A DNA stretch of 64,000 nt from Myxococcales bacterium (GCA_016706545.1 JADJJK010000031.1:50408-114407), one strand, 5' to 3'. Shown: positions 55,198 through 64,000, counted from the first letter of the stretch. Notes: generated by a model not told the origin, from the sequence alone. Numbers and translations: made by a program.

Positions 55198-56010
55198 CTA
55201 TTCGCACTCCCAGTCGGCGTCGGTGCCGCGCGGTGGAGTGCCGCGGGGCGGCGTCCCGGCGGCCGCTCCGGTGGCCGGCGGCGTCCCGGCGGCCGCTCCG
55301 GCGGCCGCTCCGGTGGCCGCTCCGGTGGCCGGCGGCGGCGCCCCGTCCGTCTCGTCGCGCGGGGGTTGGCCTAGCCAGTTCGCCTCCTTGAGCTTGAGCG
55401 TGACGGTGGCGCGGGTCGGTTCGCCCCACGGCGAGAACCTCGTGTACTTGGTGGCCAGCGACTCGATCACGCAGCGAAACGTCTGATCGAAGACGTTGCC
55501 GAACACCAGCACGCAGTGGTGCGGGCGGCTCAGCTTCTCATCGCGGGATCCGAGCTGCCTCACGCTGCCGAGCTTCGCAAGGTTGCGCACGTCGCGCGCG
55601 ACGCTGCCGCGTTGGTCCTCGCTGGCGTCGAGGAACAGCTCGATCGACGCGCCCCGGTTCACCGCGCCGGAGAACTCGAGCCACACGCCGTTGCGGGTGT
55701 GCTGCGGCGCCCAAGGGGTCGCCTGATCGAGGGAGAGCTCGGCGGGGCGAAACATCGCCTGCACGGTGAGCGAGGGCTCGTCGAGGCTGCCGATGGAGAC
55801 CTCGAAGGAGGACGATCCACCGATGGAGTACAGGGCGACCTCCTCGCGGGGCGCGGGGGAGGACCGGCCAGGGTTGGAGTAGTAGTTCGTTGGACGACGG
55901 CGAGGGGGCTGCACGTCGGTGTGGCGCCTGCGGCGGGCGCCCTGCGACAAAATCTTTTTGTCTCGTGACCTGCAGGATCCGAGGCGGCCTGGCGGGGTGC
56001 TTTTCACCAC
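55198..56010 (-). CDS. contractile-injection-system tube-type protein (CIS_tube / Afp7-like), orphan
   Basis: 270 residues from GTG 56010; the first 55 residues are basic and unconserved, so a later start is possible. Residues about 85-210 resemble the CIS tube/baseplate N-terminal domain of phage-tail-like systems: VQAMFRPAELSLDQATPWAP, GVWLEFSGAVNRGASIELFLDAS, DVRNLAKLG, RPHHCVLVFGNVFDQTFRCVIESLATKYTRFSPWGEPTRATVTLKLKEAN. In full systems a LysM domain follows; here a Gly-Thr-Pro-Ala repeat ends the protein. No sheath, tube, spike or ATPase gene is nearby. Overlaps nothing; 18 bp from the divergent methyltransferase. Confidence 0.62.
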   Translation of the reverse strand: MVKSTPPGRLGSCRSRDKKILSQGARRRRHTDVQPPRRRPTNYYSNPGRSSPAPREEVALYSIGGSSSFEVSIGSLDEPSLTVQAMFRPAELSLDQATPWAPQHTRNGVWLEFSGAVNRGASIELFLDASEDQRGSVARDVRNLAKLGSVRQLGSRDEKLSRPHHCVLVFGNVFDQTFRCVIESLATKYTRFSPWGEPTRATVTLKLKEANWLGQPPRDETDGAPPPATGAATGAAAGAAAGTPPATGAAAGTPPRGTPPRGTDADWECE

Positions 56011-56028
56011 CTGCTAGAGTGCGCCGCC

Positions 56029-57024
56029 ATGTCCCGCCACCCCAAGCTGCCGATCGATCCGCTCGCTGACCCCGACGTGCCCAAGGGCATGTCCCTGGCC
56101 CTCTTGCAGGAGCTGCACCTTCTGACCCGCGACGGCCAGCTCAACCAGGACGCCCGGCGCAAGCTCAAGCAGATCCGCCACTTCGTGGGGCTCCTTCGGC
56201 CAGCGCTCGACGACGTGTACGCGCGGCACCAGGAGCCGGTCATCGTCGACTGTGGCGCCGGCAAGTCGTACCTGGGCTTCTTGCTGTACGAGCTGGTGGT
56301 GGGGCCTTCGGGACGCGGCCGGTTGTGCGCGGTGGAGGTGCGGCAGGAGCTGGTGGCGGCGGCGCGGCAGCGCGCGGCCCGCTTTGGCCACGAGCGCTTC
56401 GCCTTCGCGGCGGCCCGGATCGGCGAGGGGGAGGGCGCCCCGGCTGCTCGGGCCAGCGCCGCGCCGACCCAGGCGCCTGGCGCTGGCCAGGAGGGCCTGC
56501 CAGAGCGCCTGCACGTGGTGGTGGCGCTGCACGCCTGCGACACCGCCACCGATGACGCGATCGCGCTGGCCCTGCGCCACCGCGCGGACTACGTGGCGGT
56601 GGTGCCGTGCTGCCAGGCGGAGGTGGCGCGGCAACTGCGAGGCCCGGTGGGCGCGGCGGCGGCGCTCAGCGCGGACGCCACCGACTCCGACGATGCGGGT
56701 GAGGTGCTCGGGTTCTCCGGCGGCGCCGAGGACGCGCCGGCGCAGGTGGCGGTGGATCCGCTCCGCGCCCTGTTTCGCCACCCGCTGCACCGACGCGAGC
56801 TGGGCTCTCACCTCACCAACGTGGTGCGCGCGCTGGCGCTGACCGCCCACGGCTACCAGGTCACGGTGACCGAGCTGGTCGGGTGGGAGCACTCGGCCAA
56901 GAACGAGCTCATCTTGGCGCGGCGCGTGGGACGAGACAACCCGCGCGCCGCCGCCGAGCTGGCCGCGCTGTGTACGCGCTTTGGCATCCAACCGGCGATC
57001 GTGCGGGCGCTAGCCACGCACTGA
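56029..57024 (+). CDS. METTL25/GSTCD-like SAM-dependent methyltransferase
   Basis: 331 residues. IRHFVGLLRPALDDVY, VIVDCGAGKSYLGFLLYELVV (the GAGKxYL SAM loop of this family), AVEVRQELVAAARQRAA, LHVVVALHACDTATDDAIALAL (LHACD signature), YVAVVPCCQAEVARQL, LTAHGYQVTVTELVGWEHSAKNELILARRV. This Methyltransf_32-type fold is close to human METTL25/GSTCD and may act on rRNA or protein. An Ala-rich insert lies at 135-165. Confidence 0.82.
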   Translation: MSRHPKLPIDPLADPDVPKGMSLALLQELHLLTRDGQLNQDARRKLKQIRHFVGLLRPALDDVYARHQEPVIVDCGAGKSYLGFLLYELVVGPSGRGRLCAVEVRQELVAAARQRAARFGHERFAFAAARIGEGEGAPAARASAAPTQAPGAGQEGLPERLHVVVALHACDTATDDAIALALRHRADYVAVVPCCQAEVARQLRGPVGAAAALSADATDSDDAGEVLGFSGGAEDAPAQVAVDPLRALFRHPLHRRELGSHLTNVVRALALTAHGYQVTVTELVGWEHSAKNELILARRVGRDNPRAAAELAALCTRFGIQPAIVRALATH

Positions 57025-57075
57025 TCGTTGGCCACCGTTCGCCAGCGCGTGCCGCGCGCGTCACCGCGCTGCTCG

Positions 57076-58641
57076 TCAGTTCCGGCGCAGGCCGGCGGTC
57101 AAGGTCAGCGCGGCGCACTCGCCAAACGCCACGCAGCGCAGGTCCGCGGTGCGCGCCGGCAAGAACACGTTGAGCAGCGCGGGCGAGAGCTGGAACGACC
57201 GGGTGGCCTGCCCGAACGCATCCGGCGCGGCGGTGGCGGCGCCGGGCAGCTCGTTGACATGCACGAAGGCCGCCGACGCGGGCCACACCAGCCCGCCGCC
57301 GAGGTTGTCCCCGTTGGAGTGCTGATGGCAGCCGCCGCACGACAGGGCGGTGGCGCGAAGGAGGACGTTGGCGGGGGTCAACGTGGAGCCCAGCGAGGTC
57401 AGCTTGGCCTGGACCGCGGTGGTCAGCGCTGGAGACGAGAACAAGGCGTAGTCGTTGGAGAACTGCGTCGGATCGCCGGCCGGGCCTTCGATGGCGCCAG
57501 CGCCGACCTGGGAGTCGCTCTGTCCGGCGCCGAAGGTCACGTTGTCAGCCATGGAGAAGCGGTTGAGGTCGTTGACGATGAGGCTCGGCACCTGACCGAC
57601 GAACCAGGTGGAGAACGGGTCCGCGCCGGTGGCGGTGGCGAACAGGCCCGGCCACGGGTTGGTCTTGACGTACTCGGGGCGGATCACCAGGCGCCCGGTG
57701 CTGGAGATCTGGGTCTTGAACTCGCGGAGCTGCCAGCGCGCCTCGCCGGGGCCGTTCATGAAGCCGTTGCTGCGGATCTGTCCTCGCACCGCGCCCAGGT
57801 TCTGGTAGTGCATGACCGGCATGGTGGTGGCGGTCACCCCGTCGCTGTACGTGACGGTGACGCCCGTGTAGTAGAACGCCGCCAGGGTGGTCCGGGCGCT
57901 GGCCGCCGTCACCGCTGGATCGCTCAGGCCTGCCCACAGGTCCGCGATGGGCTGGCACCCGGCGGCGCCGAGCGCTGGGCGCGGGTTGGGCAGCGCGGCC
58001 TCGAAGATGATGAGCGCGCGGCCGGTGGGCGCAGCGGGCGCGGCGTCTTTGCGGCCATAGATGATCCGGTACTCGCCGCAGGTGGTGGCCGCCGCGTCGC
58101 GCAGATCGAGCCGGTTCATGAGCGCGATGGGGTAGAAGTACGCGGCCGACGCTGGCGTCAGCATGTCGGTGGCCGGGGCGGCCATGGAGCCCTCGTTGCG
58201 CGGGCACTGGATGGGGAAGCCGTTGATGACCGGGCGACCGCCGCCGCCGATGACGTCGTCGCACTGCGGGTTGGCCACGCCGGTCTGCGCGCCGGCGTTG
58301 GTGTTCTGGGTGTCCCAGAGCTGGCGGGCGAGCGCGTTCATCGGGCTCTCCCCGGGGCCGGTGGTGGGCAGGCCCGCCGAGGACAGCATTAGCCCCAGCG
58401 TGCGGCGCAGCGAGAACGCGGACTCGCCGCCAGGGCCGCAGTCGCCAAGGCCCGGCGTGCCGGCGAGGCACGGCTGCAGCACGGAGGAGGCGGTGATCGC
58501 GAGCGAGCGCCTGGCCACGGTCGGGATCGCCGCGGAGGCCTCGGCCTCGGTGCGCGCGAGCTCCACGTCTTCGACGGAGTCGGCGCAGGCGCCAGCGAGA
58601 AGGACAGAGCCAAGGAAAACGAGCGAACGGGTATTGCGCAT
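57076..58641 (-). CDS. haem-c-binding lipoprotein
   Basis: 521 residues from ATG 58641 (AGAAAGAAG upstream). Signal peptide ends in LLAGAC, Cys19. One CXXCH haem site (LSCGGCHQHS) near residue 437 suggests a mono-haem cytochrome c. The large N-terminal part (ALARQLWDTQNTNAGA, PIALMNRLDLRDAAATTCGEYRIIYGRKD) resembles secreted myxobacterial proteins without known function that end with the same CGGCHQHSNG motif. Periplasmic, tethered to a membrane. Confidence 0.7.
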   Translation of the reverse strand: MRNTRSLVFLGSVLLAGACADSVEDVELARTEAEASAAIPTVARRSLAITASSVLQPCLAGTPGLGDCGPGGESAFSLRRTLGLMLSSAGLPTTGPGESPMNALARQLWDTQNTNAGAQTGVANPQCDDVIGGGGRPVINGFPIQCPRNEGSMAAPATDMLTPASAAYFYPIALMNRLDLRDAAATTCGEYRIIYGRKDAAPAAPTGRALIIFEAALPNPRPALGAAGCQPIADLWAGLSDPAVTAASARTTLAAFYYTGVTVTYSDGVTATTMPVMHYQNLGAVRGQIRSNGFMNGPGEARWQLREFKTQISSTGRLVIRPEYVKTNPWPGLFATATGADPFSTWFVGQVPSLIVNDLNRFSMADNVTFGAGQSDSQVGAGAIEGPAGDPTQFSNDYALFSSPALTTAVQAKLTSLGSTLTPANVLLRATALSCGGCHQHSNGDNLGGGLVWPASAAFVHVNELPGAATAAPDAFGQATRSFQLSPALLNVFLPARTADLRCVAFGECAALTLTAGLRRN

Positions 58642-58851
58642 GAACTTCTTTCTCCAGCCCGCGACTACCTGTCGGGCGAGGAAGCCATGGAGCAAGCGCC
58701 GTGCCTCAAACGGTGTGTTGCGAGATCCAGCGGATCGCGGCCCCGCCGGCACGTCGAGGGTCCAGCCGCACCATCGGCGCGGCGCGGCGGTGGCGCGTCG
58801 AGGTTCCAGCGCGGCCTTTGCGTCAGGCGCGCTACAGCGCGCGGCAGATCG
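58642..58851. other. gap upstream of the cytochrome lipoprotein
   Basis: 210 bp between the start of the haem lipoprotein and the end of cstA. No gene; it should hold the lipoprotein promoter and the cstA 3' end. No clear terminator hairpin seen. Confidence 0.4.
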
Positions 58852-60525
58852 TCAGCCAGCGCCCACCGCGCCCGTGGTCGGCAGCTCGCCGAGGGGGCGG
58901 GGGCGCAGCGCGTCGAGCACCATCACCGCGGCCAGCGCCAGGAGCAGCACGGACACCAGGCCGTTGATCCACGGCGGCGAGCCCGCGTGCGCTTGCCAGA
59001 GCTGGCGCGCTTGCAAGCCCAGCGAGGTGACGGTCACCGCCATCACGCCGAGCATCGGATAGAACGTGTACCAGGTCCGGCGCCCCTGCCGCTTCATCCA
59101 CACCGTGATGGCCAGAAGGGACAGCGCGGCCAGGAGCTGGTTGGAGGAGCCAAACAAGGTCCAGAACAGTCGGAACGAGCCGGACTTGGTGGCCAGGAGA
59201 AACAGCAGCGGCACGCCGCAGGTGGCGGCGGTGGCGAGCGCCGCCGACAGCAGGCCGCGCGTGCCGGTCAGCTCCTGCAGGATGTAGCGCCCGAGCCGCG
59301 TGGCCGAGTCCAGCGTATCGAAGATGAAGGTCGACAGCGCCATCGCGCCGAAGGTCATGGCGATCATCGGCGTCATCCCGAAGAGCTTGTGCAGGAAGGC
59401 GCCGATGCCCATCGCGTACACCGCGCCGGGCGCCTTGCCGGCGGTGTCCGCGGGGGCGACGATCATGATGGTGGCCAGGGCGATGAGCGCGACGAAGGCC
59501 TCGAGCAGCATCGCGCCGTAGCCGATGGGGTGGCAGTGGCTCTCTCGGTCGATCTGCTTGGAGGTGGTGCCCGAGCACACGAGCCCGTGGAAGCCCGAGC
59601 ACGCGCCGCAGGCGATGGTCACGAAGAGGAACGGAAACAGCGTGCCGCCCTGAGAGGTGAAGCCCAGGAACGCCGGCTGCTTGATCTCGAAGCCGCCCAG
59701 GAAGATGCCGAGCGTGCCCACCGCGAGCGCGGAGTACAGGACGAAGCCGCCCAGGTAGCCGCGCGGCTGCATGAGCAGCCACATCGGCGAGATCGACGCC
59801 ACGAAGCAGTAGCCGATGATGAGCAGCGCCCAGCTCTTCCAGCCGAGGACGAGCACGGTGGACAGCTCGGTGCCTAGCCACACCGCGCCGAAGGTGGCGG
59901 GCACGAAGATCGCGGTCAGGAGCCACAGCGGCGGCTTCCACAGCCTCGTCACCACGCCCATCACCAGGGCCAGGCCCAGGTACAGGAGGCTCGACATGGC
60001 CACCGCGCCGCCCTGGTTGAACCGGAAGGTCAGGCCCTTGACGTCCGCGTCGCCGGTCACGAACGTGCCAGCGGTGATGTCGACGAACGCCACGATCACG
60101 TAGATGAGCGCCATCCAGATGAAGGCGAGGATGGCGAGCCACGCGCGCCGCCCCATGTTGACCTTCACCACCTCCGCCACGGTCATGGCGTTGTGGCGCA
60201 CCGAGGCCACCAGGGTGGTGAAGTCGTGGACCGCGCCGATGAACACGACGCCGATGGAGATCCACAAGATCGCGGGCAGCCAGCCAAACTGCTGGCAGGC
60301 CAGGATGGGCCCGACGATGGGCCCCGCGGCGGCGATGGCGCTGAAGTGCTGTCCAAACAGGTAGAACGGCTTGGTCGGCACGAAGTCCAGGCCGTCCTGG
60401 TGGCGATGCGCCGGGGTGTCCTGGGTGTCGCCCAGGTGGTACTGGCGCGCGACGAAGCCCCCGTAGTAGCGATACGCCAGGGCCAAGGTCACCAGGACGG
60501 CGATGGCGAGCACGGGCAAGGTCAT
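58852..60525 (-). CDS. cstA: carbon starvation protein CstA (peptide/pyruvate transporter family)
   Basis: 557 residues with 15 or more TM segments. CstA hallmarks: DFVPTKPFYLFGQHFSAIAAAGPIVGPILA near the N-terminus, LWISIGVVFIGAVHDFTTLVASVRHN, VACGACSGFHGLVCSGTTSKQIDRESHCHPIGYGAMLLEAFVALIAL, and FGSSNQLLAALSLLAITVWMKRQGR. It imports peptides or pyruvate under starvation. Somewhat shorter than E. coli CstA (701). Confidence 0.95.
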   Translation of the reverse strand: MTLPVLAIAVLVTLALAYRYYGGFVARQYHLGDTQDTPAHRHQDGLDFVPTKPFYLFGQHFSAIAAAGPIVGPILACQQFGWLPAILWISIGVVFIGAVHDFTTLVASVRHNAMTVAEVVKVNMGRRAWLAILAFIWMALIYVIVAFVDITAGTFVTGDADVKGLTFRFNQGGAVAMSSLLYLGLALVMGVVTRLWKPPLWLLTAIFVPATFGAVWLGTELSTVLVLGWKSWALLIIGYCFVASISPMWLLMQPRGYLGGFVLYSALAVGTLGIFLGGFEIKQPAFLGFTSQGGTLFPFLFVTIACGACSGFHGLVCSGTTSKQIDRESHCHPIGYGAMLLEAFVALIALATIMIVAPADTAGKAPGAVYAMGIGAFLHKLFGMTPMIAMTFGAMALSTFIFDTLDSATRLGRYILQELTGTRGLLSAALATAATCGVPLLFLLATKSGSFRLFWTLFGSSNQLLAALSLLAITVWMKRQGRRTWYTFYPMLGVMAVTVTSLGLQARQLWQAHAGSPPWINGLVSVLLLALAAVMVLDALRPRPLGELPTTGAVGAG

Positions 60526-60704
60526 GGCCGCCAGCCTATCTCAAGCGGCCCCACGCTGGCGGCGGCGACGGCGACGCCTTGGTCCTGGGGCCCGTTTGTC
60601 AGCGGTCCGGGCCGACCGGGAGGCGCCTGGGGAGGCGCTTGGCCGACGGCAGGTGGCGCCAGGCCCGGCGAGGAGGCCGCCGATCGTGCTAGGGTCGCCG
60701 CCCT

Positions 60705-61889
60705 ATGGCTGGAGACGACGAAGATTTTGCATCCATGTTCGCGGCCTTCGAGAGCGCGACACCGCGCCAGGACCGCAAGCGGCCGAGGGTTGGCGATCTG
60801 GTGTCGGGCACCATCATCTCGATCGGCAAGGACGCCGTCTTCGTCGATATTGGCGGCAAGGCCGAGGGCACGCTGGACCGCGCCCAGGTCGAGGACCGTG
60901 ACGGCAAGATGATCGTCGCCATCGGCGAGACCGTCGAGGCGCGGGTGGCCCAGGACGCCGGCGGTGTCCTGAGCCTGCGCATCAAGGTCATGCGCGGCCC
61001 CGAGGCCAAGGCGGAGCTGGTCAGCGCCCAGGAGATGGGGCTGCCGGTGGAGGGCCTGGTCACCGAGGTGGTCAAGGGCGGGCTCTCGGTGGACGTCGCC
61101 GGGGTGCGCGGGTTCTGCCCGGCATCGCAGATCGACAACCGCTTCGTCGAGGATCTGGCCGGCTTCGTGGGGCAGCGGCTGACCTTCCGCATCTCGCGCT
61201 ACGAGCCGGGCGGCCGCGGCAACCTGGTGCTGTCGCGCCGGGTGCTCCTGGAAGAGGAGCGAGAGAAGATCGCGGCCAAGACCCGAGAGCACCTGAAGGT
61301 GGGCGCGACGATGCGCGGCAAGGTGGTCGGCTTCAAGCCGTTCGGCGCCTTCGTCGATCTGGGCGGCATCGAGGGCATGCTGCACGTCTCGGAGCTCGGG
61401 TTCTCGCGCGTCGAGCGTCCGGAGGACGTGCTCACGCTCGGCCAGGAGGTGGACGTGGCGGTGCTCAAGATCGAGCCGGGCGACAAGGGGCAGCGCATCG
61501 CGCTGTCGCTCAAGGCGCTGGCCGCGGATCCGTGGCACGACGCGAGCCGCACCCTGGTGGACGGCGCGCGCATCAAGGGCAAGATCGTGCGCATGCAGCC
61601 CTTCGGCGTGTTCGTGGAGGTGGCGCCGGGCATCGAGGGGCTGGTCCACATCAGCGAGCTGGGCGCCGGCCGGCGCATCAACCACCCGCGCGAGGTGGTG
61701 AGCGAAGGGCAAGAGGTCGAGGTCCAGGTGATGGGCGTGGACCCGGAGCGACGGCGGGTGTCGCTGTCCATGGCCGCGGCGGCCGCCGGTGGTGGCGCCA
61801 GCGCGGAGGACGTGGCAGCGGCGACCCAGCGCTCGTCGCCCTCGGCGCAGCTCGGCACGCTCGCCGATCTGCTCAAGCTCAAGCGATAG
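60705..61889 (+). CDS. four-S1-domain RNA-binding protein (RpsA-like)
   Basis: 394 residues. Four consecutive S1 (OB-fold) domains: about 27-97 (VGDLVSGTIISIGKDAVFVDIGGKAEG), 115-185, 200-270 (VGATMRGKVVGFKPFGAFVDLGGIEGMLHVSEL) and 285-355 (DGARIKGKIVRMQPFGVFVEVAPGIEGLVHISEL). Ribosomal protein S1 has six; this shorter version resembles the S1-like proteins of many bacteria acting in translation initiation or RNA turnover. The C-terminus is Ala/Gly-rich. Divergent from cstA. Confidence 0.92.
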   Translation: MAGDDEDFASMFAAFESATPRQDRKRPRVGDLVSGTIISIGKDAVFVDIGGKAEGTLDRAQVEDRDGKMIVAIGETVEARVAQDAGGVLSLRIKVMRGPEAKAELVSAQEMGLPVEGLVTEVVKGGLSVDVAGVRGFCPASQIDNRFVEDLAGFVGQRLTFRISRYEPGGRGNLVLSRRVLLEEEREKIAAKTREHLKVGATMRGKVVGFKPFGAFVDLGGIEGMLHVSELGFSRVERPEDVLTLGQEVDVAVLKIEPGDKGQRIALSLKALAADPWHDASRTLVDGARIKGKIVRMQPFGVFVEVAPGIEGLVHISELGAGRRINHPREVVSEGQEVEVQVMGVDPERRRVSLSMAAAAAGGGASAEDVAAATQRSSPSAQLGTLADLLKLKR

Positions 61890-62027
61890 GACGCGCCGCC
61901 AGGGCGGCGGTGACGCCGAAGCGCGCGGCCAGCTCGCCGAACTCTCGGCGAGCTTTCGGCAGGCGCTCGCCCGGAGCCCTCGGTCAGCGCTCGCTGGCCA
62001 TCCCCTGCTCGCGCCAGCGCGCGCCGG

Positions 62028-62396
62028 CTACGGCTTGGCGATGGTGAAGCCGGTGAGGCAGCGGAACTGCTTCTGGTTGTACTCGCTGGCGACGTACTCG
62101 AGCGTCACCTGGTCGCCGTTGCGGTACGCGGCGTAGAGGATCTGGATGCTGGTCTCCGACAGCTCCCGGCCCTTGCACTGCAGGCCGCCCCAGCGATAGT
62201 TCGTGGACGCCTTGTCGAGCCCGAGCCACACCGCGCCGTGGAACAGGCGGTAGCTCGAGTCCCCGGGCTCGAGCAACATGAGCTGGGCCAGGGTGGAGGT
62301 GGGGGTGGTGTCGGCGTGAGCCGGCGTGGGCCGAAGAAGCCCGACCGCCCCGGCGACCGCGACGACGAGGATGACCGCGACAAGCGAACGACGCAT
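62028..62396 (-). CDS. small exported protein
   Basis: 122 residues from ATG 62396. Signal peptide MRRSLVAVILVVAVAGAVGLL with cleavage near AHA. The mature part (SSYRLFHGAVWLGLDKAS, SIQILYAAYRNGDQVTLEYVAS, FRCLTGFTIAKP) looks like a small globular domain with two Cys. No family recognised. Confidence 0.6.
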   Translation of the reverse strand: MRRSLVAVILVVAVAGAVGLLRPTPAHADTTPTSTLAQLMLLEPGDSSYRLFHGAVWLGLDKASTNYRWGGLQCKGRELSETSIQILYAAYRNGDQVTLEYVASEYNQKQFRCLTGFTIAKP

Positions 62397-62609
62397 GCGC
62401 AGATGATACTCGGGCCAAGGGCGAGGGAGGAAATTCACGGATCGCTGTTTTCCCCGGCGGCCAGGCTTTCCTTGGCCAAGCAGGCGCGAGGCGACGCCCG
62501 CCTCGAGAGGCGGCCATCGCGTGAAATCTCGTGACCGTGGGCCAGGTTGTGGGATCGTGTGGATTGTCTGTCATGTGCCGTCCCTCCGTAGGCACAGAGG
62601 GCAAGAGAC

Positions 62610-64000
62610 ATGGAACGAAGCGATGCAGAGTTGCTCGAGGCCTCCCGGCGTGGCGAGCGCGCGGCGTTCGCGACCTTGGTAGAGCGGTATCAGGGCGTGG
62701 TCTGCGCGGTGTCGTATAGCCGCACCGGCGACCGCGCGCTGAGCGAGGACGTCGCGCAGGACACCTTCTTGGCTGCGTGGCGCCAGCTCCATCAGGTCCG
62801 CGAGGTACACAGGCTGCGCGCGTGGCTATGCGGGATCGCGCGCAACCTGTCGCTCAAGGCGCGGCGCAAGCGCGCTCGCGAGACGCCGGTGGAGGACGAG
62901 CTCGAGCAGTCTGCCTCCGCCGATCTGTTCGAGCAGGTCAGCGACCGGCAAGCGGAGCGCCTGGTGCGCGACGCGCTGCACCGGGTGCCGGAGATCTACC
63001 GCGACGCGCTGGTGCTCTACTATCACGAGCAGCAGTCCGCTCGGGAGGTGGCGCTGGCGCTGGGGATAAGCGAAGCGGCGGTGCTGCAGCGCCTCGCTCG
63101 TGGTCGCCAGCTCCTCGCCGCGGGCGTCAGCGGGCTCGTGGAGCGCGCGCTGCGCGGCCCGCTGCCGCGCCAGAGCCTCGTCGTCGGTGTGCTCGCCGCC
63201 TTGCCAGCCCTCGCTCCGTCCCATGCCAGCGCGACCACCACAGCAACCACGTATGGAGGGACCATGTTGAAAGTAGCTCTCGTGACCTGCGCGCTCGCCG
63301 CCGCCGGCACCGCCGTGTACGTAACGAAGTCTTCCTCGTCGGCTCGAGCGCCGACCCCGGCGGTCGTCGCCGCGTCGCCAGCGGCGGCCCAGGCAGCGCT
63401 GGCGCCCGCCGCTCGGCCGACCGCTGCGGCCGCTGCGGCCGCTGCGGCCGCGACCCCCGCCGCGACGACGGCGCCGGCTGACCCAGCGACCGCCGCCAGC
63501 GAGGCGCCTGGCGCGCCCTGTCCGGATGCGCCAGGCGGCTGTGACAACAGCGCGCCGGCGCTCGAGGCCCTGCCGCTGGTGGACGCCGCGACCAGCGCGC
63601 GCCTGGGCCTGCGCGACGGGCCGTCTCGCGGCGCCGCGGACGCGCCGGTGACCATCACGATGTTCACCGACCTGCAGTGCAAGTTCTGCGGCGAGGCGCT
63701 GGGCGGACTCGACCAGCTCCTCGAGGACTACCCAGGCAAGCTGCGCATCGTGATCAAGCAGTTCCCGGTGCGCAAGAACTCCGACCTGGCCGCCGAGGCC
63801 GCGCTGGCCGCCGAGGCGCAGGGCAAGTTCTGGGACCTGTATGATCTGATGATGGCCAACCAGGACAGCCTGTCTCCCGACGGCCTGCTGGCGCTGGCCA
63901 AGCGCGCCGGGCTCGACGGTGCTGCGTTCCAGGCGGCGCTCAGCCAGCGCACGTATCGCGCGGCGGTGGAACAGTCCATGGCCGCTGGCAAGGAGCTGCA
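62610..64000 (+). CDS. ECF sigma factor fused to membrane segments and a DsbA-like thioredoxin domain (truncated by window end)
   Basis: 463 codons without stop up to the window edge. Residues 1-165 are an ECF sigma factor: LSEDVAQDTFLAAWRQLHQVRE (region 2), LHRVPEIYRDALVLYYHEQQSAREVALALGISEAAVLQRLARGRQLL (region 4). Two hydrophobic stretches follow (about 194-208 and 219-238, MLKVALVTCALAAAGTAVYV), then a 100-residue Ala/Pro linker and a DsbA-like domain from about 330: VTITMFTDLQCKFCGEALGG with CKFC at 357-360, KQFPVRKNSDLAAEAALAAEA, LAKRAGLDGAAFQAAL. A GGAGGG sequence sits just before Met219 (63264), so a separate DsbA-like protein may also be made from this internal start. Family: myxobacterial sigma factors with C-terminal extracytoplasmic domains. 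Confidence 0.85.
   Translation, partial: MERSDAELLEASRRGERAAFATLVERYQGVVCAVSYSRTGDRALSEDVAQDTFLAAWRQLHQVREVHRLRAWLCGIARNLSLKARRKRARETPVEDELEQSASADLFEQVSDRQAERLVRDALHRVPEIYRDALVLYYHEQQSAREVALALGISEAAVLQRLARGRQLLAAGVSGLVERALRGPLPRQSLVVGVLAALPALAPSHASATTTATTYGGTMLKVALVTCALAAAGTAVYVTKSSSSARAPTPAVVAASPAAAQAALAPAARPTAAAAAAAAAATPAATTAPADPATAASEAPGAPCPDAPGGCDNSAPALEALPLVDAATSARLGLRDGPSRGAADAPVTITMFTDLQCKFCGEALGGLDQLLEDYPGKLRIVIKQFPVRKNSDLAAEAALAAEAQGKFWDLYDLMMANQDSLSPDGLLALAKRAGLDGAAFQAALSQRTYRAAVEQSMAAGKEL

Noticed and set aside
55198..56010. Prophage or full tail-like particle cluster
   Set aside because: Only one tail-type protein; neighbours are a sigma factor and a methyltransferase.

Overview
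The window is high-G+C DNA (about 70 % by eye) typical of a predatory or gliding deltaproteobacterium-like organism of the Myxococcota (Polyangia type). The signs are many lipoproteins with low-complexity A/P/G linkers, a protein ending in a MYXO-CTERM-like Cys-TM-Arg tail (33079-34782), a kinase fused to a large C-terminal region, sigma-54 activators with FHA or receiver inputs, an alkyl-DHAP-synthase-like ether-lipid enzyme, and frequent GTGA/ATGA start-stop overlaps. I saw no rRNA, tRNA or CRISPR array.

Left part (0-36.7 kb). An acyltransferase and a cut-off alpha/beta hydrolase open the window, followed by a bacterial homologue of the eukaryotic major vault protein (1964-4522), a five-haem cytochrome, and two of three paralogous lipoproteins (the third is at 11.3 kb). 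A DUF222/HNH nuclease gene with a shifted C-terminus lies in a zone of palindromic repeats. Next come two FAD oxidases (one AGPS-like) divergent from a 3-hydroxybutyryl-CoA dehydrogenase, an M23 peptidase, an OmpA-like protein, and GrpE divergent from a degenerate-J-domain protein. A tightly overlapping five-gene operon follows (23.4-29.1 kb): VTC polyphosphate-polymerase-like, DUF4956, a lipoprotein, a lipid-anchored PEP/pyruvate-binding-domain protein, and a porin. A large Ser/Thr kinase, the MYXO-CTERM protein and an FHA-sigma54 activator close this part.

Island (36.7-47.2 kb). Three tandem 255-bp repeat units with two stem-loops each, related to an inverted copy at 10.7 kb, sit beside the N-terminal remnant of a REP-associated (Y1/RAYT) transposase. 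G+C then drops to roughly 50-55 %. The island carries a compact six-gene cluster (stand-alone adenylation enzyme, carrier protein, alpha/beta hydrolase, left-handed-beta-helix acyltransferase, a TIR/NDT-like two-domain protein and a GT2 glycosyltransferase). Next is a Thoeris-like defence locus: a ThsB-type TIR-like protein plus a caspase-like protease, with a second TIR gene broken by TGA at a conserved Trp position. A frameshifted IS4-type element with inverted repeats follows, with a Uma2 fragment at its edge.

Right part (47.3-64 kb). Ordinary host-like genes resume: a methyltransferase, secreted proteins and lipoproteins, a PQQ sugar dehydrogenase-like protein, a decarboxylating dehydrogenase coupled to a sigma-54 response regulator, an ECF sigma factor, an orphan contractile-injection-system tube-type protein, a METTL25-like methyltransferase, a c-type-haem lipoprotein, CstA, a four-S1-domain protein, and, cut by the window edge, an ECF sigma factor fused in frame through membrane segments to a DsbA-like thioredoxin domain.

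All functional names come from motif recognition by eye; no database search was possible.
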